The position numbers and the translations under genes were made by a program. Below the pieces are notes generated by a model, which saw nothing but the letters and a program-made list of their open reading frames with translations, was not told the origin of the DNA and did no database searches. A stretch of 64,000 nucleotides of DNA from Nocardioides agariphilus (GTDB lineage Bacteria; Actinomycetota; Actinomycetes; Propionibacteriales; Nocardioidaceae): NCBI RefSeq assembly GCF_015352445.1, contig NZ_JADKPO010000009.1:62001-126000 (forward strand). Direction: 5' to 3'. Positions 1-8,131 of the stretch are shown piece by piece. Within the stretch, counting starts at the first letter, position 1, and each line of letters starts with the position of its first letter.

Positions 1-1
1 G

Positions 2-667
2 CTGCAGTGCTACGAGGGTCTCGACGAGGCGCGGGCGCTGTACGAGTGGAACTACAAGAAGCAGCTGCTGCGGATCCAAGCCGAGTCTGCAGGCTCTTCG
101 TGGCAGGAGACGCATGACGAGATCTTCACCGAGGAGTTCCTGCTCACCCGCCCACTCCTGACCGCCATCCGCCGGGACGAGGCGACGGTCCTGCTCGTCG
201 ATGAGGTGGACAAGACCGACGTCGAGGTCGAGGGCCTGCTGCTCGAGGTGCTGTCGGACTTCCAGGTGACGATCCCGGAGCTCGGCACGGTCGAGGCCGT
301 ACGCCGGCCCTTCGTGGTGCTGACCTCCAACGCGACGCGTGAGCTGTCGGAGGCCCTGAAGCGGCGCTGCCTGTACCTGCACCTCGACTACCCGTCGGCC
401 GAGCGCGAGCGCGAGATCGTCACCCGGCAGGTGCCCGACCTCGACGAGCGGATCGCGGAGCAGCTCGTGGCCACCATCGGCCGGCTGCGAGACCTCGACC
501 TGAAGAAGTCGCCGTCCATCGCCGAGTCGGTCGACTGGGCGCGCACCCTGCTCGCGCTGGAGATCAAGGACCTGGATACCACGGCGATCGACGAGACCCT
601 CGGCGTCGTGCTCAAGCACAGCTCCGACCAGGCCAAGGCCGTGCGCGAGCTGAGGCTGAGGGCCTGA
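2..667 (+). CDS. MoxR-family AAA+ ATPase, 3' part
   Basis: The reading frame is open from base 2, so the gene begins outside the window and 221 residues are visible. The Walker B stretch VLLVDEVDK lies near visible residue 63, followed by the sensor segment VVLTSNATRELSEALKRR with its arginine finger; the Walker A loop must lie upstream. MoxR ATPases act as chaperones that remodel or activate partner proteins, usually a VWA protein encoded next door. The next gene, 14 bases downstream on the same strand, is exactly such a partner, so the two probably form a MoxR/CoxE-type pair. The client is unknown. The family call is secure; the specific role is inferred. Confidence 0.9.
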   Translation: MQCYEGLDEARALYEWNYKKQLLRIQAESAGSSWQETHDEIFTEEFLLTRPLLTAIRRDEATVLLVDEVDKTDVEVEGLLLEVLSDFQVTIPELGTVEAVRRPFVVLTSNATRELSEALKRRCLYLHLDYPSAEREREIVTRQVPDLDERIAEQLVATIGRLRDLDLKKSPSIAESVDWARTLLALEIKDLDTTAIDETLGVVLKHSSDQAKAVRELRLRA

Positions 668-681
668 GGGCCTGAGGGGTT

Positions 682-2061
682 GTGGTGAGCAGCAGCGGGC
701 TGGCCGACCGCCATGTCGACTTCCTGGTCGCACTCCGGGCGGCGGGGGTCCCCGTCTCACTTGCCGAGGACGTTGACGCGTTCGCTGCGCTCTCCGTGCT
801 GCGGTGGGACGACCGCGAGGTCGTGCGGACGGCGTACGCCGCGACCGTGTTGAAGCGTCAGGTGCACCGACCGACGTTCGACGCGCTCTTCGACCTGTAC
901 TTCCCGCGCCTGGTCGGTGGCGGCGCGATGGATGCTGAGCGCTCGGATCGGCAGGACGGGCCGGAGGCCGTGGCCGAGCTCAGGTCACGACTCCTGGCCG
1001 CCCTCGGTGCGGGCGACGTCGACGAGCAGCAGCGGCTTGCCGTCGAGGCGCTCGGCCGTCTCGGCGCGATGCCGGGCCGCGGCACGGGACTGGCCTCGTG
1101 GTCGGCGTACACGGCCCTGCGCCGGCTCTCGCCGGACGACCTGATCGCGCGCATCATCGCCGCCCTCCTCGATGACGGCCGGGTGGAGGAGGAGGCCGCA
1201 CGCGTCGCTGCGCGGCGGGTCGGCTCCTTCACCGCGATGGTCGAGGCGGAGGCGCGGCGCAGGATCGCGGAGGAGAAGGGCGTCGACCACGTCGCCGAGG
1301 TGACCGTGCGACCCAGCATCGACCGGCTCGACTTCACGGCGGCCAAGCGGGCTGACCTGGAGGAGATGCGGCGAGAGATCTACCCGCTCGCCCGGCGGCT
1401 CGCGTCGCGGCTCGCGCGGGAGCAGCACGCGCGGCGTCGCGGCGCGCTGGACTTCCGGCGTACGGTCCGCGCTTCCCTCTCCTCCGGCGGCGTACCTCTC
1501 GTCACCCACCACCGCCCACGGCGTCCGCATCGCACCGAGCTCGTGGTGCTGTGCGACGTGAGCGGGTCGGTCGCGTCGTTCGCGAGGTTCACGCTGATGC
1601 TGGTCTTCGCGCTGCGCGAGCAGTTCCAGGCGGTGCGGGCGTTCACGTTCGTCGACCAGGTGCACGAGGTGACGCAGCTGTTCGCACCCAGATCGATGAC
1701 CGGTGCAGATCCCGGTGACGTGCTCGCTGAGCTTGCCGCGAGCACCGAGCACGCCGCGCGTTGGGGGCGCACCAACTACGGGCGGGCGTTCACCGACTTC
1801 GCGTCCTCCTTCCCCACGGCGATCGGCCCGAAGACCTCGCTGCTCGTGCTCGGCGACGCGCGTTCCAACTACAGCGACCTGGCGCTGCCGGTGCTCGGCG
1901 ACCTTGCCGACCGCGCACGCCATGCCCACTGGCTCAACCCCGAGCACCGCCGCCACTGGGACACCGGCGACTCCGCCGCCTCGGCGTACTCCGCCGTCGT
2001 ACCGATGACCGAGTGCCGCAACCTGACCCAGCTCGGCCAGTTCGTGCACGACCTCGTCTGA
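682..2061 (+). CDS. VWA domain-containing protein (CoxE-like)
   Basis: A 459-residue protein with a C-terminal von Willebrand A domain. The MIDAS metal site DVSGS is near residue 292, preceded by the hydrophobic strand ELVVLC, and a later GRTNYGRAF segment probably supplies the MIDAS threonine. The N-terminal half is helical, rich in Arg and Glu, and typical of CoxE-like proteins. GTG at 682 is used here; GTG at 685 is equally possible. It sits 14 bases after the MoxR ATPase gene and presumably works with it as the metal-dependent adaptor that engages the substrate. No membrane segment is obvious, so it is likely cytoplasmic. Confidence 0.88.
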   Translation: MVSSSGLADRHVDFLVALRAAGVPVSLAEDVDAFAALSVLRWDDREVVRTAYAATVLKRQVHRPTFDALFDLYFPRLVGGGAMDAERSDRQDGPEAVAELRSRLLAALGAGDVDEQQRLAVEALGRLGAMPGRGTGLASWSAYTALRRLSPDDLIARIIAALLDDGRVEEEAARVAARRVGSFTAMVEAEARRRIAEEKGVDHVAEVTVRPSIDRLDFTAAKRADLEEMRREIYPLARRLASRLAREQHARRRGALDFRRTVRASLSSGGVPLVTHHRPRRPHRTELVVLCDVSGSVASFARFTLMLVFALREQFQAVRAFTFVDQVHEVTQLFAPRSMTGADPGDVLAELAASTEHAARWGRTNYGRAFTDFASSFPTAIGPKTSLLVLGDARSNYSDLALPVLGDLADRARHAHWLNPEHRRHWDTGDSAASAYSAVVPMTECRNLTQLGQFVHDLV

Positions 2062-2124
2062 GGCCAGAAGTGGCTCAGTTCTGTCGGGGAGGGCCCTGTG
2101 GATGCGGCCGGCGGGCGCGGTACT

Positions 2125-2175
2125 CCCGTGCGGTTGACGGGTCATGGAGCCGATTTCACCCGTCAATTGCACGGG
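2125..2175. terminator. Long hairpin after the VWA gene
   Basis: Arms CCCGTGCGGTTGACGGGT (2125-2142) and ACCCGTCAATTGCACGGG (2158-2175) pair over 18 bp, with the only two departures being G-T pairs that remain wobble pairs in RNA. The loop is 15 bases. It lies 63 bases after the VWA stop and 104 bases before the antiporter start. There is no T-run after it, so it may be a factor-assisted terminator, an mRNA-stabilising structure or a leader element. The pairing is seen directly; the function is inferred. Confidence 0.5.
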
Positions 2176-2279
2176 ACTACCCCACCGCCGGCAGTTCTCA
2201 CCGCTGGGCGAGGGGAGAGGGGTGGACCGGTGACGTCGATAGACTCGCGCCTCGGCCGCCCACGGGAGAGGGGTGACTC

Positions 2280-3779
2280 GTGACCTTCGACGTCCACCAG
2301 CTCGACCAGTTCGTGCTGGTGGGGTCGGCTGTCACGATCCTGGCGATCCTCGCCGTGCGGATCTCGTCGCGAGCTGGACTGCCCAGTCTGTTGATCTACC
2401 TGGCGATGGGCGTCGCGCTGGGCGAGAAGGGTCTCGGGATCCAGTTCGACGACGCTGCGGTCGCGCAGGCGCTCGGGTTCGCCGCGCTGGCGCTCATCTT
2501 GGCCGAAGGTGGTCTGACCACGAGCTGGCGCGACTTCCGCCCCTCGATGCCGATCGGGCTGTCCTTGGCGACGATCGGCGTCGCGGTCTCGATCGCAGTG
2601 ATGGCCGTCGGCACGCACTACCTGCTGGGGCTGCCGTGGGAGCTGGCCGTACTGCTCGGTGCGGTCACCTCGCCGACCGACGCGGCAGCGGTGTTCTCGG
2701 TACTTCGGGCGGCACCGATCAAGAAGCGCCTCTCGGGTGTGCTCGAGGCCGAGTCCGGTCTCAACGACGCACCGACCGTCGTTCTCGTCACGCTGATCTC
2801 CAGCGACGCGCTGGGCGAGCACGGCATCACCGTGACGGCCGCGATCGTGGGCTACGAGCTGCTGGTCGGCGTCGGGTGCGGGCTGCTGGTCGGCTTCGGC
2901 GGGTCGTGGCTGATGCGCCGCGCGGCGCTGCCGGCGTCCGGTCTCTACCCGATCGCCGTGCTGACGCTGACGTTCTTGTCCTACGGCTCCGCCGCGTACG
3001 TCCACGCCTCCGGCTTCGCGGCGGTGTACGTCGCGGCCCTCGTGCTCGGCAACTCCGAGCTGCCCCACCGTGGCGCGACGCGTTCGTTCGCCGAGGGTGT
3101 CGCGTGGCTGGCGCAGATCGGGCTGTTCGTGATGCTCGGCCTGCTGCTGACTCCGTCGCGCATCGATCTCTGGGCGACCCTCGGCCAAGCCCTGGTCGCC
3201 GGTCTCGTCCTCACCGTCCTGGCCAGGCCGATCTCGGTCCTGGCCAGCTCGGTCGTACGCCGGATGCCGTGGCGCGACGTCACCTTCTTGTCCTGGGCGG
3301 GGCTGCGTGGCGCCGTGCCGATCGTGCTGATGACCATCCCCCTGGCCGAAGGCGTGGTCGACTCGGAGCGGCTGTTCGACGTGGTCTTCGTGATGGTGGT
3401 GCTGTTCACGCTGCTGACCGGCCCGACTCTCCCGCTCGTGGCTCGTCGGCTCGGTGTCGACCGTCGCTACGAGCCACGCGAGCTGGACCTGGAGGCCGCA
3501 CCCCTCGAACGCATCGCCGCCGACCTGCTGCAGGTCACGATCACCCCGGCCTCGCGGTTGCACGGCGTTGAAGTGGGCGAGCTGCGCCTGCCTGAAGGAG
3601 CGTCGGTCTCGATGCTGATCCGCGAGGGGCGCTCGCTCGTCCCCGAACGGCGTACGGTCCTCAAGCGCGGCGACGACATGCTCGTGGTGACGCCTCGCAA
3701 GCTGCGGGAGGCCACCGAGCGCCGCCTGCGCGACGTCTCGCTCGGAGGACGGCTGGGGCGCTGGCTGACCGAGGAGTGA
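2280..3779 (+). CDS. Potassium/proton antiporter (CPA1, NhaP2/CvrA type)
   Basis: A 499-residue membrane protein. Residues 1-390 form about 12-13 hydrophobic helices with the CPA1 signatures TSPTDAAAVFSVL (about residue 131) and ESGLNDAPTVV (about 159). The last 100 residues form a soluble RCK/TrkA-C domain (from about ELRLPEGASVSML to RGDDMLVVTP), which in this family senses a nucleotide or c-di-AMP to gate K+ efflux. The GTG start at 2280 follows the purine-rich GGGAGAGGGG. The gene is preceded by a strong hairpin at 2125-2175 and is probably transcribed alone. It exports K+ (or Na+) in exchange for H+ across the cytoplasmic membrane. Ion specificity is inferred from domain layout. Confidence 0.9.
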   Translation: MTFDVHQLDQFVLVGSAVTILAILAVRISSRAGLPSLLIYLAMGVALGEKGLGIQFDDAAVAQALGFAALALILAEGGLTTSWRDFRPSMPIGLSLATIGVAVSIAVMAVGTHYLLGLPWELAVLLGAVTSPTDAAAVFSVLRAAPIKKRLSGVLEAESGLNDAPTVVLVTLISSDALGEHGITVTAAIVGYELLVGVGCGLLVGFGGSWLMRRAALPASGLYPIAVLTLTFLSYGSAAYVHASGFAAVYVAALVLGNSELPHRGATRSFAEGVAWLAQIGLFVMLGLLLTPSRIDLWATLGQALVAGLVLTVLARPISVLASSVVRRMPWRDVTFLSWAGLRGAVPIVLMTIPLAEGVVDSERLFDVVFVMVVLFTLLTGPTLPLVARRLGVDRRYEPRELDLEAAPLERIAADLLQVTITPASRLHGVEVGELRLPEGASVSMLIREGRSLVPERRTVLKRGDDMLVVTPRKLREATERRLRDVSLGGRLGRWLTEE

Positions 3780-3798
3780 CCCGACAGAGGCGTCGGTA

Positions 3799-4311
3799 TC
3801 AGCTCGTCTCGACGTTGGGCACGCAGATCTCGGTGTCCTCCTCGACGGCCACCGTGCGCTTGCCCTTGACCAGCTTCTCGAAGTCGTCGCCCACCACCAC
3901 GACCACACCGGCGCCGGTGACGTCGCGTCGTACGACATCGGCCTCGGGCCCGAGGCGAGTGCGGACGAGGCGTACGTCGGCGCGGTTCGGGTCGTCGGTC
4001 CAGATCTCGGCGACCTTGACCTCGCTGCCCTCGGGTGCGTTGCCGATGTCGCCCTCGCCGAAGCCCTGGTCGGCGAACAGGTTGAGGGTGCGGTCGGCGA
4101 GACCGCTGCGGTTGCTGGCGTTGAGAACGCTGACCGTGACCTGGCTGGCGCGGATGCGGTCGCCGGCAGTGAGCGTGGTCAACGTGCACTTGCCGGGGTC
4201 GGGATCGGCCGGCAGCGGTCGCGTCATCGCGGCATAGCCCCAGAAACCGCCGGCGACCAGCATCACGCAGAGCACGGACAAGGTGATGATCGTCTTCAGG
4301 TGGAAGTTCAT
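3799..4311 (-). CDS. LytR C-terminal domain (LytR_C) protein, membrane anchored
   Basis: A 170-residue protein with one N-terminal transmembrane helix ([19 protein letters not shown]) followed by an exported domain. The domain contains [16 protein letters not shown], the hallmark of the LytR_C domain found as a stand-alone unit or at the end of LCP cell-wall ligases. The ATG at 4309-4311 gives the natural MNFHLK start; longer upstream frames only read through the neighbouring gene. It ends 20 bases from the antiporter stop, in convergent orientation. The VapB-like gene lies just upstream on the same strand (20-base gap), so the two are probably co-transcribed. A role at the cell envelope is likely, but the biochemical function is unknown. 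Confidence 0.8.
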   Translation of the reverse strand: MNFHLKTIITLSVLCVMLVAGGFWGYAAMTRPLPADPDPGKCTLTTLTAGDRIRASQVTVSVLNASNRSGLADRTLNLFADQGFGEGDIGNAPEGSEVKVAEIWTDDPNRADVRLVRTRLGPEADVVRRDVTGAGVVVVVGDDFEKLVKGKRTVAVEEDTEICVPNVETS

Positions 4312-4331
4312 CGCGCCCCCGGTTCCCCGAC

Positions 4332-4628
4332 TCAGCCGGCAACCGGGAGCACGCGCGCGTGAAGGACGTTGCGTTGCTGCAGCGCCGCTCGCAGTGCCCG
4401 GTGGAGGCCGTCCTCGAGGTAGTACTCTCCGCGCCACTCGACGACGTGTGCGAACAGGTCTCCGTAGAACGTGGAGTCCTCGTCGAGCAGTGCTGCCAGC
4501 TGCAAGGTGTCCTTCGTGGTGACGAGCTCGTCGAGCCGTACCTGCCGCGGTGGTACGTCGGCCCACGCGCGCGAGTCCATCCCGTGGTCGGGATAGGGCC
4601 TCCCCTCACCCACGCGCTTGAAGATCAC
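4332..4628 (-). CDS. Conserved actinobacterial small protein, annotated elsewhere as VapB-family
   Basis: A 98-residue protein beginning at GTG (4626-4628) with [16 protein letters not shown] and ending in [10 protein letters not shown]. Close relatives occur widely in Streptomyces and related genera next to LytR_C genes and are often labelled VapB-type antitoxin. I see no PIN-domain toxin beside it, and the [17 protein letters not shown] segment resembles a ParB/Srx-like nuclease fold more than a DNA-binding antitoxin. The toxin-antitoxin label is therefore doubtful. The gene probably forms a two-gene unit with the LytR_C gene downstream. The divergent HerA-type ATPase starts 87 bases away on the other strand. 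Confidence 0.75.
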   Translation of the reverse strand: MIFKRVGEGRPYPDHGMDSRAWADVPPRQVRLDELVTTKDTLQLAALLDEDSTFYGDLFAHVVEWRGEYYLEDGLHRALRAALQQRNVLHARVLPVAG

Positions 4629-4715
4629 GCGGGCAGTGTAGGCAGAAGTGGGGCGTGCTGACTCCACCCGTTTCGGCTGATCTGCGCAGATGGTGTCGCG
4701 GTTAGTCTTCGCCCC

Positions 4716-6422
4716 ATGAGCGCAACTCCGCCCGAGCAGCCCGCCGAGACCAGCGCAGCGGCCGCGGCCGCGCCTCCACCCGCTGCCGAGCCCGCCCCCG
4801 TTCCCGCTCCTGCCGCTGCTCCCCCTCCGGCGGAGCCGGTGGCAGCAGCCGAGCCGGACCCCCTCGTCGACGCGGTCGCTCCGGGCTACGCCTTCGAGGG
4901 CGCGGCGCTCGAGCTGGGCGGCCTGATGCGCAACGCGACCGACCTCACCGACGTACACATTCGCATCCCCCTCGGCATGCTCAACCGCCACGGCCTCGTC
5001 GCGGGTGCGACCGGAACCGGCAAGACCAAGACCCTGCAGCTGCTCGCCGAGCAGCTCAGCGCCAACGGGGTGCCGGTCTTCGCCGCCGACATCAAGGGCG
5101 ACCTCTCGGGCATGAGCGTGCCGGGCGAGGGCGGCGAGAAGATCGCCGCTCGGGCGCAGTCGGTCGGGCAGGCGTGGACGGCGACGGCGTTCCCGGTGGA
5201 GTTCTACGCCCTCGGCGGCCAGGGCACCGGCATTCCGCTGCGCGTGACGATGACCGCGTTCGGGCCGATCTTGTTGTCGAAGGTCCTGGGTCTCAACGAC
5301 ACCCAGGAGTCGAGCCTCGGGCTGGTCTTCCACTACGCCGACCAGAAGGGCCTGCCGCTGCTGGACCTGGCCGACCTCCGCGCGGTCGTGCAGTGGCTGA
5401 CCAGCGACGAGGGGAAGGCCGACCTCAAGCTCCTGGGCGGCCTGTCTGCCGCGACGGCCGGCGTGATCCTGCGCGAGCTGATCGGCTTCCAGGACCAGGG
5501 CGCCGATGCCTTCTTCGGCGAGCCGGAGTTCGAGTCCTCGGAGTTCCTCCAGACGACGCCCGACGGTCGCGGCCTGGTCAGCCTGGTCGAGCTGCCCAAC
5601 CTCCAGGACCGGCCCGCGGTGTTCTCGACGTTCTTGATGTGGCTGCTGGCCGACCTCTTCCACGACCTGCCCGAGGTCGGCGACATCGACAAGCCCAAGC
5701 TGGTGTTCTTCTTCGACGAGGCACACCTGCTGTTCAACGACGCGTCCAAGGCGTTCCTCGACCAGATCGCCCAGACCGTGCGGCTGATCCGCTCCAAGGG
5801 GGTCGGCGTGTTCTTCGTGACGCAGTCGCCGACCGACGTACCCGACGTCGTCCTCGCCCAGCTCGGCTCGCGCATCCAGCACCAGCTGAGGGCGCACACG
5901 CCCAACGACGCCAAGGCGCTCAAGCAGACGGTCAACACCTACCCGACGTCCGCCTACGACGACCTCGGCGAGGTGATCACCTCACTCGGCATCGGCGAGG
6001 CGGTCGTGACGGTGATGAACGAGCGCGGCGCCCCGACACCGGTCGCGTGGACGCGGCTGCGGGCGCCCGAGTCGCTGATGGGCATCGCCGACGCGGCCGT
6101 GATGCAGGCGAGCGTGAACGCCTCTCCCCGCTACGCGAAGTACGCCCAGCTCGTCGACCGCGAGTCGGCCCACGAGATGCTCACCGCCAAGGTCGAGGAG
6201 GGCGCACGCCGTGCCGCCGAGGAGGCCGAGGAGAAGGCTCGGGCCAAGGAGGCCGCGAAGCCGGCGCCGCGCTCGAGCGGATCGTCTCGGCGTACGTCGA
6301 GCAGGCGCGACGACGGCGGCATCGTCGAGGACGTCGTCAAGTCGGGAGCCTTCAAGGACTTCATGCGTACGGCGGCCCGCGAGATCGCCCGCGGGATGTT
6401 CGGAACCGCGCGTAGGCGCTGA
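4716..6422 (+). CDS. HerA-C/DUF853-type ATPase
   Basis: A 568-residue ATPase. After a low-complexity Ala/Pro-rich N-terminus (residues 1-45) comes Walker A GATGTGKT near residue 97 and Walker B FFFDEAHLLF near residue 331, then a TQSPTDVPD sensor segment and a charged Ala/Glu/Lys tail ending in a basic stretch. This is the layout of the DUF853/YjgR family, related to HerA and FtsK motor ATPases. It is probably cytoplasmic and acts on DNA, but the substrate in vivo is not known. It stands alone, divergent from the VapB-like gene, with the HIT-like gene starting 23 bases downstream on the same strand. Confidence 0.88.
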   Translation: MSATPPEQPAETSAAAAAAPPPAAEPAPVPAPAAAPPPAEPVAAAEPDPLVDAVAPGYAFEGAALELGGLMRNATDLTDVHIRIPLGMLNRHGLVAGATGTGKTKTLQLLAEQLSANGVPVFAADIKGDLSGMSVPGEGGEKIAARAQSVGQAWTATAFPVEFYALGGQGTGIPLRVTMTAFGPILLSKVLGLNDTQESSLGLVFHYADQKGLPLLDLADLRAVVQWLTSDEGKADLKLLGGLSAATAGVILRELIGFQDQGADAFFGEPEFESSEFLQTTPDGRGLVSLVELPNLQDRPAVFSTFLMWLLADLFHDLPEVGDIDKPKLVFFFDEAHLLFNDASKAFLDQIAQTVRLIRSKGVGVFFVTQSPTDVPDVVLAQLGSRIQHQLRAHTPNDAKALKQTVNTYPTSAYDDLGEVITSLGIGEAVVTVMNERGAPTPVAWTRLRAPESLMGIADAAVMQASVNASPRYAKYAQLVDRESAHEMLTAKVEEGARRAAEEAEEKARAKEAAKPAPRSSGSSRRTSSRRDDGGIVEDVVKSGAFKDFMRTAAREIARGMFGTARRR

Positions 6423-6445
6423 CCAGCGCCGCCTAGGGTCGGGCC

Positions 6446-7036
6446 ATGGCCCTGGACCCTGACGAGTTCTATGCCCACGCTCTCGCTGCCACGGACGATG
6501 AAGGTCGGCTCCCGCTCTCGCGGATGACCATGTGGGAGGTCGCGCCCTTCGACCAGGACGGGTTGCGTGTCGTGCCGCTGCGGCCACCGGTGGTACCCGA
6601 ACCGCCGCGCCACGGAGAGGACCCTGCCACCTGCAGGACGTGTGGGCGTGAGGACGGCGTCTGGACCAACGACCGCTGGCGGTTGACGCGGATCGGCGGA
6701 GTCGGCGTACCGCTCGTACTGATGCTCATCCCGCGCGCTCACCACGACATGGGCGACCTGCCCGACGACCTGGCGGCCGAGCTCGGTGTGCTGAGCGCCC
6801 ACATCACCCGCCATGTCGAGGCCCTGCCCAACGTCGCGCGCTGCCACACCTACCGGATCGGCGACGGGGGTGCGCACCTGCACATCTGGTTCTTCGCCCG
6901 TCCGCTGGGGCAGGGCCAGTTCTACGGGTCGTGGCTGCCGGTGTGGGACGACCTCCTGCCGGAGTACCCCGAGGACCTGGCCCAGGCCGACGCGGAGTCG
7001 GTGGGCCGGGCCGTCGAGGCGAGCCACAGCCGGTAG
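6446..7036 (+). CDS. HIT-like protein with CxxC motif
   Basis: A 196-residue soluble protein. The segment GGAHLHIWFFARP near residue 140 resembles the histidine triad HxHxH of nucleotide hydrolases but keeps only two of the spaced histidines. A CRTCG pair near residue 60 could bind zinc, as in GalT/HIT relatives. The segment VPLVLMLIPRAHHDMGDLP matches the central strand and loop of HIT domains. A nucleotidyl hydrolase or transferase role is possible but not shown. It follows the HerA-type ATPase closely and may share its transcript. It converges on the cupin gene, whose stop lies 1 base away. An unrelated conserved fold cannot be excluded. Confidence 0.68.
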   Translation: MALDPDEFYAHALAATDDEGRLPLSRMTMWEVAPFDQDGLRVVPLRPPVVPEPPRHGEDPATCRTCGREDGVWTNDRWRLTRIGGVGVPLVLMLIPRAHHDMGDLPDDLAAELGVLSAHITRHVEALPNVARCHTYRIGDGGAHLHIWFFARPLGQGQFYGSWLPVWDDLLPEYPEDLAQADAESVGRAVEASHSR

Positions 7037-7037
7037 G

Positions 7038-7412
7038 TCAGCTCACGGTCGCGTAGTGCTCCGCCGCGTTGCTCTCGAACTCGAAGCCGACGAAGGCCTC
7101 GTCGCCGATCACCCAGGCGTCGTGGCCGGGCTCGATGACGTAGACGTCGCCCTTGGCGAGCTCGAAGGTGTCGGTGCCGTGGGAGACGCCGAGCCGTCCC
7201 TCGTGGACGACGCCGACGTGCAGCACCTGGCAGTGCTCGGTGCCGACGATGGGCTTGACCGACTCCGACCATCGCCACCCCGGCTGCAGGGTGAGGCGTG
7301 CCGACGAGTGGCTCCCGAGACGGACGACGTCGACCACGGCGTGGGGCGGGGTGCGCCTCTCGTCTGGCTCGTCGTAGGACCGCTTGATGAAGGCGGTGTG
7401 CTGGGTGTCCAT
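7038..7412 (-). CDS. Cupin domain-containing protein
   Basis: A 124-residue single-domain cupin. The two cupin motifs are visible as EHCQVLHVGVVHEGRLGV and GDVYVIEPGHDAWVIGDE, a small beta-barrel that usually binds a metal or small ligand. Start ATG at 7412 follows GGAGGAG on the minus strand, a strong ribosome site. It lies 125 bases downstream of the MarR gene on the same strand and could share its regulation. No catalytic assignment is possible from sequence alone. Confidence 0.85.
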   Translation of the reverse strand: MDTQHTAFIKRSYDEPDERRTPPHAVVDVVRLGSHSSARLTLQPGWRWSESVKPIVGTEHCQVLHVGVVHEGRLGVSHGTDTFELAKGDVYVIEPGHDAWVIGDEAFVGFEFESNAAEHYATVS

Positions 7413-7537
7413 CTCTCCTCCTCGGTTGGTGGGTGGATCGATGCTGGCACTGCGCGCGCGTCGGCGGAATAGACCTACCTTATGGTCGGATGTCGACCAG
7501 ACCGCGATGTCGCCATTGGCGGGGATTGGCGGTCGAC

Positions 7538-8023
7538 CTACCCACTCCTCGACGCTCCTGCGTCTCCAGAGCGTTCCTCGGCCGCCAGGACCTTGCCGAG
7601 GGCCGTTGCGATCACCGACAGCTCTTCGCGGTTGAGGTGGCTTGCGAAGTGACTCTCGATGGCTGCGATGTAGGTGGGAGCGGCGGCGCGCAACCTGCTG
7701 CGCCCGCCGGCGGTGATGGTGGCGAACGACGAACGCTTGTCGTCCGGGTTGGGCACTCGCTCGACCAGCCCGGCGTGCTCGAGCTCGGTGACCACCCGGC
7801 TGATCTGCTCCCGGCTCAGCACTGCAGCTGCACCCAGATCAGACATGCGCAAGCGTCGCTCGGGAGCTGCGTTCAGCACCAGGAGAACGTCGTACCAGGA
7901 AATGGGCAGGCCGGCCGCCGCCACCTCACGTGCAAGCTTCGGGACGACTGCCGCGTGGACGCGCAACACCGTGGCCCATGCGGCCACGCCCGGTCCTTCG
8001 CGCCCGCCGGTCTCGTCCGTCAT
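7538..8023 (-). CDS. MarR-family transcriptional regulator
   Basis: A 161-residue MarR protein. The winged helix spans about residues 55-105, with recognition helix SREQISRVVTELEHAGLV and a wing of DDKRSSFATIT that has the usual Asp-x-Arg. N- and C-terminal helices form the dimer interface. No cysteine is seen in the core, so a ligand rather than thiol oxidation is the more likely signal. It is divergent from the rhodanese gene. The 108-base gap between them holds two palindromes that fit MarR operators, so the protein probably represses both its own gene and the rhodanese gene. Confidence 0.93.
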   Translation of the reverse strand: MTDETGGREGPGVAAWATVLRVHAAVVPKLAREVAAAGLPISWYDVLLVLNAAPERRLRMSDLGAAAVLSREQISRVVTELEHAGLVERVPNPDDKRSSFATITAGGRSRLRAAAPTYIAAIESHFASHLNREELSVIATALGKVLAAEERSGDAGASRSG

Positions 8024-8042
8024 GCGTGCAACCTAACTCATC

Positions 8043-8060
8043 TGTGCGTGCGCACGCACA
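8043..8060. promoter_or_regulatory. Perfect palindromic operator, probable MarR site 1
   Basis: TGTGCGTGCGCACGCACA is an 18-base perfect palindrome located 20 bases upstream of the MarR start and abutting the -35 box of the rhodanese promoter. Its size and position fit a MarR dimer site. Binding is inferred. Confidence 0.7.
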
Positions 8061-8090
8061 TTGACAATGCCGCTTGATGGTGCCAATCTT
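8061..8090 (+). promoter_or_regulatory. Sigma-70-type promoter of the rhodanese gene
   Basis: A consensus -35 TTGACA at 8061-8066 is followed after 18 bases by AATCTT at 8085-8090 as a weak -10. The -35 box abuts operator 1 and the -10 abuts operator 2, so a bound MarR dimer on either side would block RNA polymerase. Confidence 0.6.
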
Positions 8091-8114
8091 ATGTACGTGC
8101 ACACGCACATACAT
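8091..8114. promoter_or_regulatory. Imperfect palindromic operator, probable MarR site 2
   Basis: Half-sites ATGTACGTGCAC and ACGCACATACAT match as an inverted repeat at 9 of 12 positions. The core GTGC/GCAC is shared with site 1. It covers the expected transcription start of the rhodanese gene, 17 bases before its ATG. Confidence 0.6.
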
Positions 8115-8131
8115 CCGGAAAGGAACAAGCA

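Noticed and set aside
985-2172. Long open frame on the minus strand across the VWA gene
   Set aside because: It is antisense to a gene with clear VWA motifs, has no recognisable domain and has the Arg/His/Gln-rich composition typical of shadow frames in GC-rich DNA.
2062-2279. c-di-AMP (ydaO-type) riboswitch before the antiporter
   Set aside because: The leader holds a single strong hairpin but none of the conserved ydaO core sequences I would expect.
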